Source: Flavobacteriales bacterium (GTDB lineage: Bacteria > Bacteroidota > Bacteroidia > Flavobacteriales_D > Sanyastnellaceae). From it: 7,142 bases of DNA. Numbering within the stretch: position 1 is the first letter of the stretch; every line of letters starts with the position of its first letter. The position numbers and the translations under genes are program-made. The notes beneath the pieces are model-generated. The model worked only from the letters and a program-made list of their open reading frames with translations. It did not search any database and was not told the DNA's origin. Positions 5,538 through 7,142 of the stretch are shown here, piece by piece. Location of the stretch: the NCBI GenBank assembly GCA_028825055.1, contig JAPKAW010000091.1, forward strand, positions 1 to 7,142, written 5' to 3'.

Positions 5538-7142
5538 TCAGCGCTTCCTGGGGGCCTTGGGGTTGAAGTCATAAATAAGACTCGCATAGAGCATTCGCCC
5601 TACGTACGGACCTCCATACGCCTCTATGTGCAAGTTATTCAACACATTAGACCCTCCAATCTTGATGGTCGTGTTCAGTGCAGGGATCACCGCATTGACC
5701 TGTGCATCCAGAAGATTAAACGTCGGGACAAAACCTGTAAACTGCGGAGACCCCTCGAAGATGAAGCCTTCAACCCATTTGTAATTCGCACTAAAGCCCC
5801 ATGTCATATCCCCATTCAGTTTCAAGTCGCGAGCACTTACGCTCAGATTGTACTTGTGCTTGGGGGTATTGAATGCCGGAATAATCGGATCGTCTTCGTC
5901 CGTTTTCACCAACTCATTCCAACTGTAGTTTCCCGCAACCATAAAGTTATTGTCGATGTAGTAATTGATTCCAATTGCTGCCCCTTGCGTTTGCACTTCG
6001 CTTATTGAATTGGCAGCATATCGGTAGACATCGACTGCACGAGGAGATTGTTCATTGCCAATGAATAATGCGTCCAGCCCGATGTTATAGCCAATGAAGT
6101 GCTCGTAGATGCTGAAATAGTAACTACCATCGACATACACCTTTTCTCCCAGAGTGGTGCGGTACCCCACTTCGAACGTACGCACCTGCTCAGGACGAAT
6201 TGGAGCGATATCAAAATAGACCAGCGTGTCCCGGTTCAATCCATACTGACCTGCTGAGGCGTCCGCACTGTTTCGAAAATCAATAAAACTTCCAATCGTA
6301 ATCAAGCTATCAGCCCCATTTAAGTTTCCTACCAGCGTTGCCGGTCCTACATCCAAAAACAGGTATTGATCTGCCAATGTTGGGTTTCGCAAAGCGGAAC
6401 TAAAGCTCATACGCAAATAGTCCTTTTCTCGCGGAGAGAACACCAATGAAGCGGCAGGCGATACGACCCAATCAAAATTTTGATTCTTGTCAGCGCGAAC
6501 CGTGCCCGTCACAATCATTCGATCTTCCAAGAAACGCTTTTTGATGCCCGAGTAAAAGCCCATCTCCTGGTTCACAATCTTTTCTGTTGTGTCGCTAAAA
6601 ATCGTTCCATCGCTGTAAGGTGTGTAACGTCGGAAATTGCCTCCCACTCGAATCTCCTCCAAACCTCGCGGCTTAAAGATGTATTCACCATGAGCGTGGC
6701 TTAAGCTCGATTGATCAAAAAAGCTAGTCCCCCCCTCTGCTTCATTGTTTTTTGCAGACACTAGCTGATTGAAAGCGGCATCAAATGCTGCAGAGCCGGG
6801 CTCTAGATAGCCCAGTGGGTTCTCAGAAACATCATTCAAGCCAGCGTAACCTGCGTTCGTCCATTGCTCAACTTGGCTATGCCATTCCGACAAATTGCCT
6901 GCATTGTTATCGTACCAAGCTGTAATTTCATCTTGATCCCAGGTGTACGTTGGAATGCCATCCACCCATTCCAAAACCCCTTCTGGGTAGCCAGCTGCAA
7001 TTCCCGGAGCAATGCTATCGACCCAGTACTTGTAGTATACTTTCGAATACTGATAATCATCTCGTGTCGTTTCCTGAAGCTTCAGCGCCGTGGCATACGG
7101 GTCATATGAATCTCCCGCATCCTCGCTTGTGCGGTATGCTCG
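5538..7142 (-). CDS. TonB-dependent receptor, C-terminal beta-barrel part (cut by right window edge)
   Basis: Outer-membrane receptor that takes up a ligand using TonB-ExbBD energy. The frame is open from the window edge to a TGA at 5538, so 534 residues are visible and the plug domain and N-terminus lie outside. No true start is in view; the TTG at 6974 is internal. Barrel signatures in order: repeated amphipathic strands (EEIRVGGNFRRY, RMIVTGTVRAD), the SFSSALRNPTLADQYLF block typical of TonB-dependent receptors, IRPEQVRTFEVGYRTTL, VYVDGSYYFSIYEHFIGYN, a GAAIGINYYI strand, PKHKYNLSVSARDL, and the final barrel strand VGRMLYASLIYDF. Eight residues, NPKAPRKR, extend past that terminal aromatic, where most barrels stop. 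An extracellular-type loop region rich in W, Y, D and N precedes the first clear strands. The substrate cannot be assigned. The downstream gene encodes a secreted protein with a carbohydrate-binding-type module; a shared role is possible but unproven, and SusD is not visible here. Confidence 0.92.
   Translation of the reverse strand, partial: RAYRTSEDAGDSYDPYATALKLQETTRDDYQYSKVYYKYWVDSIAPGIAAGYPEGVLEWVDGIPTYTWDQDEITAWYDNNAGNLSEWHSQVEQWTNAGYAGLNDVSENPLGYLEPGSAAFDAAFNQLVSAKNNEAEGGTSFFDQSSLSHAHGEYIFKPRGLEEIRVGGNFRRYTPYSDGTIFSDTTEKIVNQEMGFYSGIKKRFLEDRMIVTGTVRADKNQNFDWVVSPAASLVFSPREKDYLRMSFSSALRNPTLADQYLFLDVGPATLVGNLNGADSLITIGSFIDFRNSADASAGQYGLNRDTLVYFDIAPIRPEQVRTFEVGYRTTLGEKVYVDGSYYFSIYEHFIGYNIGLDALFIGNEQSPRAVDVYRYAANSISEVQTQGAAIGINYYIDNNFMVAGNYSWNELVKTDEDDPIIPAFNTPKHKYNLSVSARDLKLNGDMTWGFSANYKWVEGFIFEGSPQFTGFVPTFNLLDAQVNAVIPALNTTIKIGGSNVLNNLHIEAYGGPYVGRMLYASLIYDFNPKAPRKR

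Noticed and set aside
5531..5543. A five-pair hairpin (CGCTG/CAGCG, three-base loop) overlapping the receptor stop codon as a terminator.
   Set aside because: The stem is short, overlaps the coding end and is followed by only three T. The T7 tract at 5461-5467 has no proper hairpin before it either. There is not enough to call a terminator.
6972..6974. A TTG that could be taken as the start of a 478-residue receptor protein.
   Set aside because: The frame continues open upstream to the window edge with sensible protein (for example YYKYWVDSIAPGIAAGYPEG), and a receptor beginning here would lack its plug domain. It is an internal codon.
1..7142. tRNA, rRNA, CRISPR arrays, insertion sequences, attachment sites or a replication origin.
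   Set aside because: I saw no tRNA-like cloverleaf, no short regularly spaced repeats, no transposase and no terminal inverted repeats. The window is almost fully coding with ordinary short gaps.

Overview
The window looks like a piece of a Bacteroidota chromosome, most plausibly a marine Flavobacteriales relative. The reasons are a TonB-dependent receptor beta-barrel, a DUF1573 periplasmic protein, signal peptides ending in Ala before Gln, A-rich rather than Shine-Dalgarno start regions, and a long secreted protein with Cys/Asn-rich GC-ACNYN-DDGSC repeats and a dockerin-like C-terminus. This placement is inference from protein style; no rRNA or other marker gene is present. All four genes lie on the minus strand, so the biological reading order runs from right to left.

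Layout in transcription order: (1) 7142-5538, the C-terminal part of a TonB-dependent outer-membrane receptor, cut by the window edge. (2) A 123-bp gap with a candidate Bacteroidota-type promoter. (3) 5414-1458, a 1318-residue secreted multidomain protein: signal peptide, two tandem esterase-like alpha/beta-hydrolase domains of about 410 residues, Cys/Asp-rich repeats enclosing an unrecognised segment of about 125 residues, a CBM20/48-like beta-sandwich, and an EF-hand/dockerin-like C-terminal motif; a strong intrinsic terminator follows. (4) 1272-817, a small exported DUF1573 protein, followed by a second intrinsic terminator. (5) 716-1, the N-terminal third of valyl-tRNA synthetase, running off the left edge.

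The most notable object is the 1318-residue protein. Both esterase-like domains keep the fold's landmarks and plausible catalytic Asp and His, but the nucleophile elbow reads G-D-G-T-G in one and G-E-G-T-G in the other: the serine of GxSxG is glycine in both, encoded by GGA both times. The copies differ at many synonymous DNA positions while the protein is strongly conserved. Together this suggests a selectively maintained, non-hydrolytic (perhaps binding) tandem pseudo-esterase, joined to carbohydrate-binding and calcium-binding-type modules at the cell surface. A receptor gene immediately upstream is compatible with a role in polymer capture or uptake, but the sequence does not prove a functional link. 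The right-hand pair and the DUF1573/valS pair appear to be separate transcription units, divided by the terminator at 1404-1431.
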